This document shows, one piece after another, positions 31,994 through 41,849 of a stretch of 64,000 nt of DNA. The stretch comes from Sphaerulina vaccinii. Lineage: Eukaryota > Ascomycota > Dothideomycetes > Mycosphaerellales > Mycosphaerellaceae. Under the pieces are notes generated by a model. It searched no databases and was not told the DNA's origin. It saw only the letters and a program-made list of their open reading frames with translations. The position numbers and the translations under genes are program-made. Where the stretch lies: positions 558,001-622,000 of the forward strand of contig JAKUDP010000012.1 of the NCBI GenBank assembly GCA_022570795.1. The letters are read 5' to 3'. Every line of letters starts with the position of its first letter. The first letter of the stretch is position 1.

Positions 31994-32094
31994 GTCTAAG
32001 TCGTTCCTACTCTTTTGTTAGACAGCTCTAACACTCTATTCGTAAGTACATGCACGTGGAGGCACATATATCATTGGATTCTGCTTCCCGCAAT

Positions 32095-32285
32095 GATCGT
32101 CTGTAGCCTCTATGGCTCAATCAGTAAGTTGTTGATATATATCAATGCTTGTCCATAGGTCAGAAGTGCTAGATCGCAAGTGAACCGACTTGTAGTCCTC
32201 CTTGTAGTCCTCCTTGTAGTCCTCCTTGTAGTCCTCCTTGTAGTCCTCCTTGTAGTCCGCCGCCAAGAGCGAGTACGATTGTTTT
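32095..32285 (+). ncRNA. repeated small-RNA-like unit A4 with internal minisatellite
   Basis: Start GATCGTC, TATA-like ACATATAT at 32064-32071, A-box-like TGGCTCAATCAGTAAG. First hairpin is the palindrome TTGATATATATCAA, second CAAGT-GAACCG-ACTTG, end ACGATTGTTTTG. It is longer than the others because a 12-base repeat has expanded inside it (32190-32261). Confidence 0.5.
32190..32261 (+). repeat. 12-base minisatellite, six copies
   Basis: Six head-to-tail copies of TTGTAGTCCTCC, the last with one change, inside unit A4. The first copy overlaps the distal arm of its second hairpin. Five of the six copies are identical, so expansion is recent. Confidence 0.95.
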
Positions 32286-32421
32286 GTTTCGGTATTGGTC
32301 TTTTGCCAGGAATTGATCCTTGAAGTATTTGCTTGAGTACTGGTTCATATTGGCAACTAGTGCCGTTTTGTCTAAATCTAGGTAGGTCAACTGTACATTC
32401 GCTGTCTCGATCTTTCGCTTT

Positions 32422-34586
32422 CTAGTAATTCATCATATCTGTTTCACGGTTAGCATAGTCCCTCATGTCTTGCAGGGAAAAAAGTACTCACCTCTTCCAA
32501 ACAATGCCCTCTTACTCCAATCCATCGCAAGCAACATTCTCGTTCTCAGACTCACACTTTGCGCAAAGTAAATACTTCTCCACAGGTACGCAGCCAAGAT
32601 ACCACCTCCAAAGCTAATACCTCCACCAAAGTCAAATATCGCAGAGTTGCCAATGTATGCTAAGGATCCCATGTGCTTGTATTCGAAGGCTTTGTAGACA
32701 GCGTCATCAAGATCACCATCGATGATGCCATTGAGTTGCATCGCCTCAGCGGATTGTGCGACTTTGTTGAGCTTGCGTCCGAGGTACATGCCCTGCTGAT
32801 TCGCTCTCTGTGCGGTGGCCGGGAGAGAGGTGAGTTTGGAATCAATCTGCTTAAGAAGTTCATTCAATTCACCAAAGTCCAGTGTTCCAGATTTGTCGTG
32901 ATCATACTGTTCGAAGAGTTTACCTAAGCGCTTGAGATGGTCTGTAGCTTGCGGGAATCGAGCCTTGACGCGTTTGGCGACTTCGCACCACTGCGGGTAG
33001 GTGATAGTCATGGTCTCGGGATCCTTGCCCTTTTCCCATGCGAGCGTGCGGAGAAATGTGATGATGTGGTCGGATACATTGTTCTGGACTGTGCTGCAGT
33101 CGCCGATGGCGTAGACGTCTCCGATCGGCGCGCCGGCGAGGCGGAGGTGCGTGTCCGTTTCGAGAGCGTGGCGATTGTTTTGGCAGTCGAATTTCTTCGC
33201 GATATCTTGGGCGAATTCTGTTTGGGAGACGCCGGTTGACCAGAGGCAGAAGCCCATGGGCAGTTCTTTCGTGATTGTCTTGCCGTCGGCGTCTTTTTGC
33301 GTGAAGAGAATCTTGTCCTTTTGTACTTCCTTGACACGAGCGTTGGTCTGAACATCAACGCTGTCGTGTGCAAGTCGTGCTTCAGCATACTTGCTGAGGG
33401 CTTCGTCGTAGGTGTTTAGGATGTGGCCGCGAGATTGAATAACGTGCACGGAGATCTCGTTTCGTAGAAGTCGTGGGTAGAACTTGCACAGGTCTTCGTT
33501 TAGCATGTCGTAGAGTTCGGCAGCAAACTCCACTCCAGTAGGACCGCCACCAGACACGACAAAGGAGAGGAGTCGTCTTCGTTCTTCGTCGGATGTAGAT
33601 GGGAGAGAGGCAGTTTCGAGATTGCTGATGACGGCATTTCTGATTCTTCGCGCGTCGCTAATGTCCTTCAAGAAGTGGCAGTGTTCCAGTCCTTTGACTC
33701 CGTGCGGGTTTGTGATGGAGCCGACTCCAATGACTAGCTTGTCGTATGGCAAGTAGAAGCGTTCCTTGCCGTTTGGTCCGTCTGCTTCTAGTTCGAGGAG
33801 CTTGTTGCTGAAATCCACATCTACAGCAGACGCCTTCATGAAGTGACCCATGACTCGTTTGACGATCTTTCGCACTGGCTCCACCAAACTTCTGAACTCC
33901 AGTGTGCCAACAGTCGCGGACGGCAGCATAGGCGTGAACAGGAAGTGGTTTGAAGGCGACACCACTGTGACATGGTAGTCTCCTGGGTTCAATTGCTTCA
34001 GTAGAGCCACACTGCCCCAGCCGGTTCCCAAGATCACCAACTTCGGCTTATGCTTCTGTTCTCGCATCTTTTCATTCTCCTCATCGTCGATAAAATACTC
34101 GGCGATGGGTAAATTCTTTGGACCACCCTTGCGCGGGTTGAGAGCCATTTCTGAGATGGACAGCTCAGTCGGCTCTCCTTCTCCCACATATGTTGTCGCG
34201 TCATAGGCAAAGAATGCGACTACACAGGCTCCGCTCATGGCTATGAACAGGCCGAGTGTCGCGAATGCTTTGTATGTCCATCTGATCAGTCGCCCCTTTT
34301 GCTGGATAGGTGCAGCTGCTACTTCTTTCGGTGTGATTGGAGTTGTCGTCGAAGCCCATCGGATCTGTCCATGTTGTCGCGTGAGAGCTCGGTGGACTGC
34401 TCGCGGAAGTGGTTGAAGAGATGGCGTTGAGAGGAAGTGTCTCTGATGTGCCTTCAATGCCGCTTGAAGGGAGATGCCGCTTGGAGGGGCTCTGCTGCGC
34501 GTCGTCTGCTGGATTGTTGATCGAGATGAGTGAAGCAGACAATTGCGAGCAGAGCCGGCGAGAGCTCGCTGCATGGGAAGAACCAT
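32422..34586 (-). CDS. external alternative NADH dehydrogenase, EF-hand type, mitochondrial
   Basis: Exons 32492-34586 and 32422-32438 give 703 residues. The second exon encodes only the last residues, making FGRDMMNY after a GTGAGT..AACAG intron. It is a two-dinucleotide-fold flavoenzyme: ILGTGWGSVALLKQL binds FAD near residue 185, and VVSGGGPTGVEFAAEL near 350 binds NAD(P)H. YAIGDCS closes the FAD site. An EF-hand, YDHDKSGTLDFGELNELL, lies near residue 550, so activity is probably calcium-regulated, as for known external NAD(P)H dehydrogenases. The Arg/Ser-rich presequence plus a hydrophobic helix (FATLGLFIAMSGACVVAFFA) anchors it in the inner membrane facing outward. It feeds electrons to ubiquinone without pumping protons. 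It is divergent from the aldehyde dehydrogenase gene. Confidence 0.93.
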
Positions 34587-34789
34587 TGATTATCGCTGCA
34601 GCATGCATCAATCGTACGGTTGAGTCGGAACAGAAGTCGAAGCTGCCCTGAATGACTTCATCGCGAGTGGCAGGGATCCGAGATTTACAGCAGGCGAAGA
34701 GAGAGTCTAAGGAAAGCATATATTTCGACGCCACAGTCACATGCAAAGACGTCTCTCAAACAACAACAACAACATTTCATATCTCAATC
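34587..34789. promoter_or_regulatory. shared divergent promoter, NADH dehydrogenase / aldehyde dehydrogenase
   Basis: Only 203 bases separate the two ATGs, so the genes must share promoter sequence. The right end is CAACAACAACA, a common fungal leader just before the aldehyde dehydrogenase ATG. Confidence 0.5.
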
Positions 34790-36252
34790 ATGGCTGTCGA
34801 AAAGATCACTACCATCTCCCCGTCCACCAACAAGCCTGTGGTCGAACGCAATGGTCCAACAGATGCTGAGCTGGCTCAGCTGCCCAAGACTGCTCAACAG
34901 GCATTCTTGAAGTACTCCAAGACTAGCCTAGCGGATCGCCAGAAGATTGTCAAGAAAGCACTTCAGCTCATCAACGAGAAACAACATGAGCTTGCGCAAG
35001 AGATCACAGATCAGATGGGACGACCCATCGCTTTCTCCGCCAAGGAAGTTCAGACAGCTGTCAAGAGAGGCGAGTATCTACTCAAGATCAGTGAAGATGC
35101 ACTCTCAGATACTCCTGGTGAGCCTGAGCAAGGCTTCAAGCGGTCCATCAGGAAGGTTGCTCTTGGTCCTGTGCTCATCCTCTTCCCATGGAATGTATGC
35201 CATCTCCCTACCATCACTCACTGAATCAAGTCTGACACCCCGCCCAGTACCCGTACCTAACACTCGTCAATTCACTCGTACCAGCTCTGCTAGCCGGCGA
35301 CAGCATCATTCTTAAGCCTTCGCCTCAGACTCCAACGATCGCAGAGCAAATTCAAAACATCTTCCTCGAGGCCGGCCTTGATAAGGATGTCATCCAATAC
35401 TTCCACTGCGGCGACTTCAAGAAGATCGAAACCCTCGTTCAAGCTCCTGAGATCCAGCTTGTCTGCTTCACAGGCTCCGTAGAAGGTGGTCTTGCAGTCC
35501 AAAAAGCCGGAGCTGGACGTGTAGACCTCCGAGTAGGCCTTGAGCTAGGCGGCAAAGATCCTGCTTACGTGCGTTCCGACGTCGATCTGGCGTGGGCGGC
35601 AGACGAAATCGTCGATGGAGCAGTCTTCAATTCTGGACAGTCCTGCTGCAGTCTCGAACGCGTCTACGTCCACGAGAGTGTTCATGACCAGTTTGTCGAA
35701 GAAGTGAAGAAAGTGCTATCAAACTACAAGCTTGGTGATCCGCAGGACAAAGGTACTCATGTCGGACCAGTTATCAGCAAAGCTGCAAAGGCGAGGATTG
35801 AGAACCACATCAGTGAAGCGATCAAAGCAGGAGCCAAGAACGAGACGCCTTCAAATGCTTCTTTCGAGAACCCACCCAAAGACGGTAACTTCGTCGCACC
35901 CACACTCCTCACAAACATCAAACAAGACATGCTGGTCATCCAGGATGAGACCTTCGGACCCGTCATTCCTGTCATTGCTGTCAAGTCTGATGAAGAAGCC
36001 GTGAAGCTCATGTCAGATAACCAGTTCGGTCTTACTGCCTCCGTCTGGACGAAGGACGTTGCCAAAGGACAAGAACTCGCCGACGATATCGAAGCTGGTA
36101 CAGTCTTCGTGAACAGGGCAGACTACCCTGCTCCTGATCTCGCTTGGGTAGGATGGAAGAACAGCGGGAAAGGACAGACGCTTAGCAAATTTGGATTTGA
36201 TCAATTCGTGAAGCTGAAGAGCTTGCACTTCAAGGATTACCCGAAGGCATAG
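34790..36252 (+). CDS. NAD(P)-dependent aldehyde dehydrogenase
   Basis: Exons 34790-35194 and 35248-36252 (intron GTATGC to CCCAG) give 469 residues. ALDH landmarks in order: FPWNYPYL, LKPSPQTP, FTGSVEGG, LELGGKDPAYV with the general-base Glu, FNSGQSCC with the catalytic Cys near residue 290, ETFGPVIPV, and the C-terminal SKFGFDQFVKLKSLHF. Length and the N-terminus (FLKYSKTSLADRQKIVKKALQLI) fit fungal ALDHs related to succinate-semialdehyde dehydrogenase-like proteins; substrate cannot be read from sequence. It oxidises aldehydes to acids, and the NADH could feed the neighbouring dehydrogenase, which is an attractive but untested link. Confidence 0.92.
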
Positions 36253-36384
36253 ATCGCGCTCCGTTGATACGCTGAATGTCGAGGTACTGTGAGTAGAGAC
36301 AGTAGAATTGGATATGAGGAATCCGATTGGACATGTGAACGACGTCACACCTTGTCAAACCCAGCAAAAGAGCGCAACTGAAGC

Positions 36385-36522
36385 AAAACAATCATCCTAA
36401 CCCTAGGCAAATCAACGGTCCAAACACTTCACGACCTATTATCGTGTTAGCACGATCACTGCTTTCGACTAAGCATCGGCAATGCCGACGACTTACTGAC
36501 TAAGCCATAGAGGCTGACGATC
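36385..36522 (-). ncRNA. repeated small-RNA-like unit B1
   Basis: Minus strand: start GATCGTC at 36522, TATA-position sequence near 36545-36556 (GTACATGTAC), A-box-like TGGCTTAGTCAGTAAG. First hairpin TCGGC-ATT-GCCGA, second hairpin ATCGTG-CTAA-CACGAT, end GATGATTGTTTTG. Confidence 0.5.
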
Positions 36523-36606
36523 ATTGAAAAGACCAGAAGCCGGCGGGTACATGTACGTCCACAAGCATCCGACTTGCATCAAGAAGCAAAAGATATCGGT
36601 CGAAGC

Positions 36607-36759
36607 AAAACAATCGTACTTACCACGAAGGCAGACGCGAGTGCCCCAGCGCTATGATAGAGGGATGTGACCTCTCGCAAACTTAGACATTTTCCTCGAT
36701 ACAAGTCAAGCATCGGATGTACTGATGACTTGCTGACTGCGCCAATAAGGCGGACGATC
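36607..36759 (-). ncRNA. repeated small-RNA-like unit B2
   Basis: Minus strand: start GATCGTC at 36759, A-box-like TGGCGCAGTCAGCAAG, first hairpin arms TCAG/CCGA (one mismatch), second hairpin GAGG...CCTC, end ACGATTGTTTTG. Upstream GATGTACG lies in the TATA position. Confidence 0.45.
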
Positions 36760-36839
36760 GTTGAAAACACAAGAGACCCGATCGTACATCAACCTCATAT
36801 TTGAACCACTTCGAAGCTGCAAAAGAAGCCGGCTCAAGC

Positions 36840-36986
36840 AAAACAACAGTCATTACCATAAGGCTTATGATAAGCAGTCCGACCCCCGAAGGCATATGCC
36901 TTCCCGAGGCGATTGTTATGCTCGTTGATAGTCAAGCATCAGCTATACTGACGACTTTCTGACTATGCCAATGAGGCTGACGATCG
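36840..36986 (-). ncRNA. repeated small-RNA-like unit B3
   Basis: Minus strand: start GATCGTC at 36986, CTATGTAT at 37011-37018 in the TATA position, A-box-like TGGCATAGTCAGAAAG. First hairpin TCAG-TATAG-CTGA, second the palindrome GAAGGCATATGCCTTC, end GACTGTTGTTTTG. Confidence 0.5.
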
Positions 36987-37090
36987 TTGGAGACACAAGG
37001 GACCTAATCATACATAGACCTCACATACATCACGCGATCTCAAACTTCGAAGTGAGCTCCGATGCTTCAGCGAAAGCAGCTGGCCCAAGC

Positions 37091-37227
37091 AAAACAATCG
37101 CCTTATCCGAGGACGCGGTGGTATCCGCAAGCTACATACCTTATGGCTTTCTGCTACCAGCGTTCCCCGCTATGTCAAGCATCAGCTCACTGACGACCTA
37201 CTGACTGCACCAATGAGGCGGACGATC
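37091..37227 (-). ncRNA. repeated small-RNA-like unit B4
   Basis: Minus strand: start GATCGTC at 37227, TATATG near 37254-37260 in the TATA position, A-box-like TGGTGCAGTCAGTAGG, first hairpin TCAG-TGAG-CTGA, end GGCGATTGTTTTG. Confidence 0.5.
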
Positions 37228-37333
37228 GTTGAAGATGGCAAAATCCAAGTCAATCATATATTTCCATACCCGGCTCAAAGTCATGAAGCTTACACAAAGT
37301 CATGGTCTTGCAGCAAAGAATTTCTATCGAAGC

Positions 37334-37473
37334 AAAACAATCGTCCCTGCTCGAGGATATTGCCACCATCCCACGAAATCCAGGCTTGTCTAGATAGTCG
37401 AACAGTTGTTCATGGTGTATCAAGCATCAGTCATACTGACGACTTACCGACTGCGCCAACAAAGCTAACGATC
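37334..37473 (-). ncRNA. repeated small-RNA-like unit B5
   Basis: Minus strand: start GATCGTT at 37473, GTATATAC near 37498-37508 in the TATA position, A-box-like TGGCGCAGTCGGTAAG. First hairpin TCAGT-ATG-ACTGA, second GAACA-AC-TGTTC, end GACGATTGTTTTG. Confidence 0.5.
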
Positions 37474-37509
37474 GTTGAGTTGTGTGAAGATGAGGTGTGT
37501 ATATACATT

Positions 37510-38034
37510 TATACATATATAGAGGACCTGCTCATTACTGACGAGATTCGGTGCCTAATAGCCAACAACTCTGGTATACTAGCTTATGTCAAACTTTGCG
37601 GTCGACTTAGTGTCTTGCTAACTAATAATCTGCTCTTGTCTATAGCATCTTTGGTATGCTAGCTTATATTCGTCTTGGCACGAAACTAAGGACGAGGCTA
37701 TCTCAAATAGCGACAATATAATAGCGAGGGTAATGCTAAACAGAATTGCTTGCTTTTAACTAATTAGTAATGGGCCGCGCTAAGGCACGACGGTCTTGGC
37801 ACGAAACTGAGGACGAGGAGGAGGACGAGGTGAAGTGCTGTCTCGCTGGTTTTGCGCTTACTCATCGTGGAGGGATACTGCTCAACTTCACCTTCTCCGA
37901 ATCGCGCACACAACCTCAAGTCGACGTACTCTTATGTTCTGGGGCACATCTCATTGTCTCTCACAAGATGCACTATACTCTACCAGATTCGGGAAGCAGC
38001 CGCGGTCGACGACTCGCAATGCCAAAAAGAAACC
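37510..38034. other. AT-rich stretch with short direct repeats before the second HET gene
   Basis: Contains two pairs of direct repeats (next entry) and a short frame beginning MGRAKARRSWHETEDEEEDE at 37770 that stops at 38088. It may be the remnant of a mobile element, but no terminal repeats or transposase are recognisable. Confidence 0.4.
37571..37818. repeat. two pairs of short direct repeats
   Basis: A 26-base phrase (GTCTTGGCACGAAACT...GGACGAGG) occurs at 37672-37697 and 37793-37818 with one mismatch. An 18-base phrase (TGGTAT(A/G)CTAGCTTAT core) occurs near 37572 and 37652. Offsets are 121 and 80 bases. Confidence 0.75.
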
Positions 38035-39939
38035 ATGCCACTGGATGGGAGCCAGGAAACGCCCGACATCTACACTGCACTGCCGCTTGAAGATGCCTCT
38101 GCAAGCATAAGGCTCTTGCATATTCAGTCGCCAAGCTCCAACGACGCGGACAGTGCGATAGAATGTCGTATGGAGGTATGGCCATTGTCTGAAGTCCCCG
38201 ACTTCTTCGCAATATCCTACACATGGGGCGACCCTAACCTGCAGACCACGATCTCAGTCAATAAGCAATCCATCACTGTCAGGAGGAGCTGCTACTATGC
38301 GCTATGGCAAGCCCGTCTGCACAACATGCAGTCGTATGTCTGGATTGATTCAGTCTGCATCAACCAGAATGACCTAGATGAGAAAGCTGAACAAGTCGCT
38401 CTCATGGCGAGCATCTACGCTTCGTCGCATAAAGTACTTGCTTGTATAGGGGACAGTGACGAACATAGCGATGCCGTACAGCAAGCCACTGAAATGCTTG
38501 GTGTTGAAGCCGCGAGAATCGACTTCGACTTCGACCAAGACGCAATACTAGCATGTTTTGCATCATGGATACGAGAGCATAAGAGGGACTATCTTCCTGA
38601 GCTACTACCTTCTTATCAGAGATTCTGCGAACGACCTTATTTCAGCCGCCTATGGATCGCACAAGAATTGCATGCTGGAGACATATACGTTAAGTTTCTG
38701 TGCGGCGAAAAGTGCATCGATTGGCAACATCTCTGGCTCCTGGACGATGTCATGGCGATCTACTGTTCCATGACGCAAGGATGGTCGATAAGCACTATAG
38801 GAAAGCTCAGATCGCTTCTTCAAGCACCAGCCGATGCTCTGCACCCTTTCCCGGCCTATCTGATGTGGGCAAAGGAGCTTCTGTGCCAAGAGCCTAGAGA
38901 TCGGATCTATGGCACCCTTGGGATTGTCGACTGGTCCGCGCATGACCTAAAAGCACCAATTCCAGACTACCGCAGATCCACGTGGGACATTGGCGTTGAT
39001 TTATTGAAGATGATGCTGTCGATCCGGCGTCCGTATTTGACAGAAGTCGACTACATCACGTCTGCCCTTCGTCTCACGAAAGACGATCCCAGGGCCGCGG
39101 CCTGGTTACATGAGGGAAGCCTCAATACACGCAATGATCATTCTGCTCGCAACATATGGCGATTTCAGGCAACGCTCGCCACACCCATCGAACTTGATCA
39201 CAAACAGCATCTTACTGCCACTTTCCGGCTCGGAGTGCCAGGTCCGCCTCAGCTGAACATACCAGCTATTGATCGACTCGTCTCTCAAGAGCAAGTCATG
39301 AATCTTGGATCGATCAATACTACCACTACCGCTTGCAATACTATGCGTCCCTTGGTGAGCATCTATACTGACGACAAGGCCTCCGCCTTAGTCCATGGTA
39401 CAGTTCAAGCTCGAGACATCTTGCTAGACCTCAACCAGCTCGATCTCGGCTCACCTACGCAACGTTTTGCTTTGGCGATTCGGCCGACCTCAACTGCCGA
39501 AGACTTTACCATTGTCGGTGTAGCGATCCTCGTTGACAATTTTGCTCTAGAAGACTTTGACTATCCTTGCCAGTGCTTCGGAGAAATGATCGAAGATGAC
39601 ACAATTATGCAAGCTCAAGGGTTCCGCTGTGAATTCGAGGCAGACCATGATGCAGTATTGATCCTGGGCAGTCTGGCAAGAGAATCTCTGCACACTGAAG
39701 ATGTTGGAGAGGTTCTGCACATTGTCGCTGCTTGTATTGGCACTAGATTGAAAGTCACATCATTGATCAAGGGACCATCTGGTGAAGTCGAGCAGAGACC
39801 TATCTTGACGCATCTGCTTGAAAATCACCGACGATCACACGTGGATGCTCAGGCCCTCAGCGAAAACACGGACTTGGGACAGTATCAAGGTATCGTACCT
39901 TTTGAGGTCATGAAAACGTGGGCACAACGGCCCACCTGA
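38035..39939 (+). CDS. HET-domain protein
   Basis: An intronless frame, 634 residues from MPLDGSQETP. HET blocks: FFAISYTWGDPN, YVWIDSVCINQNDLDEKAEQ and RPYFSRLWIAQELHAG. The segment EPRDRIYGTLGIVDW follows as usual. The long C-terminal half ends with a region seen in many HET proteins (ALAIRPTSTAEDFTIVGVA). Predicted role is non-self recognition or programmed cell death. The frame is open upstream to 37852, but that extension overlaps the repeat-rich leader and lacks motifs, so I use the ATG at 38035. Confidence 0.87.
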   Translation: MPLDGSQETPDIYTALPLEDASASIRLLHIQSPSSNDADSAIECRMEVWPLSEVPDFFAISYTWGDPNLQTTISVNKQSITVRRSCYYALWQARLHNMQSYVWIDSVCINQNDLDEKAEQVALMASIYASSHKVLACIGDSDEHSDAVQQATEMLGVEAARIDFDFDQDAILACFASWIREHKRDYLPELLPSYQRFCERPYFSRLWIAQELHAGDIYVKFLCGEKCIDWQHLWLLDDVMAIYCSMTQGWSISTIGKLRSLLQAPADALHPFPAYLMWAKELLCQEPRDRIYGTLGIVDWSAHDLKAPIPDYRRSTWDIGVDLLKMMLSIRRPYLTEVDYITSALRLTKDDPRAAAWLHEGSLNTRNDHSARNIWRFQATLATPIELDHKQHLTATFRLGVPGPPQLNIPAIDRLVSQEQVMNLGSINTTTTACNTMRPLVSIYTDDKASALVHGTVQARDILLDLNQLDLGSPTQRFALAIRPTSTAEDFTIVGVAILVDNFALEDFDYPCQCFGEMIEDDTIMQAQGFRCEFEADHDAVLILGSLARESLHTEDVGEVLHIVAACIGTRLKVTSLIKGPSGEVEQRPILTHLLENHRRSHVDAQALSENTDLGQYQGIVPFEVMKTWAQRPT

Positions 39940-40447
39940 GCCTCATGGCACATCGTCAAGATCAAAAGCTCGATCATTCTGCTTCGGAGTTCACGCAATC
40001 ACAGCGTCCCCGGAGAGCGCTCAACGAACTATTCGTAATGGTCGTGGTCATGGTCATGGTCTGGTCATGGTCGGTTTGGTCACCTCCTCTACGCTAGACT
40101 AGTCGGTTTGGTCAAGCTATTTTCACCTGACCGTTAGCGCTAGCAGGGGTCTGAGCCAGTGAAACGGGCGCATCTCGTCCTTTTGTGGGTCCTTACCAAT
40201 GGCCTGTTCTTAATGGTCTTAATGGTCAGGAATCTGGTGGCCAACTAGTCGGTCTGATCAAGGGGTCTTGACCATGACCGACTTGTTCGTTGGGAGCACT
40301 GCAAGTTCCTCCAGACCAGTCTGGCAGACTGGGTCTACTACTGCGGTGAGTAGCGTACCAGCTGTGTCATATCGGCCTGATTCGATACCGCAAGTCTGGC
40401 GCTCACCACGTGTGCTCACGAGATAGACTTTTCATCACGAACCACCA
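39940..40447. other. intergenic with simple repeats
   Basis: Carries a TGGTCATGGTC-type minisatellite and two copies of a CTAGTCGGTTTGGTCA-like phrase near 40068-40115, echoed at about 40245. No gene. Confidence 0.5.
40039..40082. repeat. TGGTC(A/G) minisatellite
   Basis: About seven imperfect 5-6 base units of TGGTCA/TGGTCG in 44 bases. Confidence 0.8.
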
Positions 40448-40454
40448 TATAAAA
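40448..40454 (+). promoter_or_regulatory. TATA box
   Basis: TATAAAA lies 109 bases before the F-box gene's ATG, a normal distance for a fungal RNA polymerase II TATA box. Confidence 0.5.
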
Positions 40455-40556
40455 GGTCGGCCATCCTTCTTCGCAGCTCAGCCCATCTACAGATTTAATC
40501 ACAAAGAGAGACTACACCAAAAAGACGACCGGAAAACGACTTCTACCCACAAGAAT

Positions 40557-41309
40557 ATGGCATCGCCAGCCGCCAAGGCCGTCTACGAAACCACAGAGCT
40601 ACTGGAGTCCATTCTGAAGTGTCTACCAGCTTCAGACGTTCTCCGACTCAGTAGCGTAGATTCACGCACTCACGCAATAATCCATCGATCTCCCGAAGCG
40701 CTGCATGGCTTCATATTTGAAAGAACGAAAACCACGGCCGGCCTGGCACTGAATCCACTTCTGCCAATACGCACCATGAGTCCATACTCAATCTTCAGCA
40801 GTTGCTGTTGTTGCCGTGAAAAATACTGGTGGTCACAAGATACCTGGATAGCCGAGATCATGCATCGCAGATTCACAGGTCACTTCTCGGACGCAGAAAG
40901 CCAACCTTTGTATGATCGGCTATTGGAATTCGAGCGTCCCGGTGAACAGAACAAAACCCTTGAACAGGGTACTCAAAACGTTTGGCATGTACGGTTGGAG
41001 TACTTGCAGAGACTAGCAAATTGCCGAGCAAAGTCAAAGTCGTGGAAGAATATCTGGCTCTCGGCAGACAAGAAGCCCGTAGAGGTTCATATTCTGGGAG
41101 TCCCAGGCTTCAGGTGCTTCTATGCGAGGACTTTGGAAGAACTTGTGACTTGGGGGGTCCTATGCTATAGTAAAATTTTGTCCAAGGAGGTACTGAAATG
41201 GAGATTGGAGATGTTTGGGACACCGGAGAAAGTGATCGAAGAGCTTGGGTTGCAGAAAGTGGATGCTGTCGCGCCTGATCAAGCATGGGCTATATCAAAG
41301 ACTTCTTGA
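40557..41309 (+). CDS. F-box-like protein, family copy 1
   Basis: An intronless frame of 250 residues from MASPAAKAVYETTELLESIL. F-box-like segment at about 9-50 (CLPASDVLRLSSVDSRTHAIIHRSPEALH). The body has a Cys-rich patch (SSCCCCREKYWW). The C-terminal third (WLSADKKPVEVHILG, FYARTLEELVTW, LKWRLEMFGTPEKVIEELGL) is shared with copies 2 and 3. It is likely an SCF substrate receptor by family, but unstudied. The unit C1 array starts about 100 bases after its stop, on the opposite strand. Confidence 0.78.
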   Translation: MASPAAKAVYETTELLESILKCLPASDVLRLSSVDSRTHAIIHRSPEALHGFIFERTKTTAGLALNPLLPIRTMSPYSIFSSCCCCREKYWWSQDTWIAEIMHRRFTGHFSDAESQPLYDRLLEFERPGEQNKTLEQGTQNVWHVRLEYLQRLANCRAKSKSWKNIWLSADKKPVEVHILGVPGFRCFYARTLEELVTWGVLCYSKILSKEVLKWRLEMFGTPEKVIEELGLQKVDAVAPDQAWAISKTS

Positions 41310-41411
41310 CCGAGTAATGGAAGCAGACGATCGCTCTACATGAACCTCGGGTTGTCCGGACACTACAGCGCCCATAAAAGTAATGGCAAAACAAAAGAGC
41401 TGAACAAAAGC

Positions 41412-41543
41412 AAAACAATCGTCCTTACCAACAGTGACGAAAGTCGACCTCCTAAGTGCTTCTTTGTCGGACGATTCCGCATACATTCTCAAGCGTCAAT
41501 AGTATCGACGACTTACTGACTAGGCCACGAAGGCTGGACGATC
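41412..41543 (-). ncRNA. repeated small-RNA-like unit C1
   Basis: Minus strand: start GATCGTC at 41543, GCATATG-type sequence at 41567-41573 in the TATA position, A-box-like TGGCCTAGTCAGTAAG. First hairpin GTCGA-TACTA-TTGAC (with one G-U pair), end GACGATTGTTTTG. Confidence 0.5.
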
Positions 41544-41621
41544 ATTGAAGTGGCATGTAGCAGGATGCATATGAAAGCTATACGCTCGAGCTCTTCGATA
41601 GCAAAAGGTATGCCTTCGGGC

Positions 41622-41766
41622 AAAACAATCGCCATACTCTAGAATCAGAGATAGTGAGCTACGACATAAGTGTCGTGATGTCCGCGTTGTGCTACCAGAA
41701 GTTGTTACCAAGCATCAGGACAAAGCTGACGACTTACTGACTGTACCAATGAGACTAGGACGATCG
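41622..41766 (-). ncRNA. repeated small-RNA-like unit C2
   Basis: Minus strand: start GATCGTC at 41766, ATACATATTC region near 41791-41800 in the TATA position, A-box-like TGGTACAGTCAGTAAG. First hairpin TCAG-CTTTGTC-CTGA, second ACGACA-CTTA-TGTCGT, end GGCGATTGTTTTG. Confidence 0.5.
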
Positions 41767-41849
41767 TTGAATGTAACTGTCAGTGAAACGAATATGTATC
41801 TTAACAGTTGCTCTGCAGAGGGATAAGCAAAAGAAACTTATACGAAAGC

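Noticed and set aside
32169..32390. A Gly-Gly-Leu-Gln repeat protein on the minus strand
   Set aside because: The frame is only the translation of the 12-base minisatellite; no start context or flanking coding sequence.
33160..33185. A thirteenth unit, because CGATTGTTTTGGC occurs here
   Set aside because: It lies inside the NADH dehydrogenase coding sequence and none of the other unit features are nearby.
37852..38034. An N-terminal extension of the second HET protein
   Set aside because: The frame is open, but it lies in a repeat-rich leader and lacks protein-like composition; HET proteins normally start close before the motif found after 38035.
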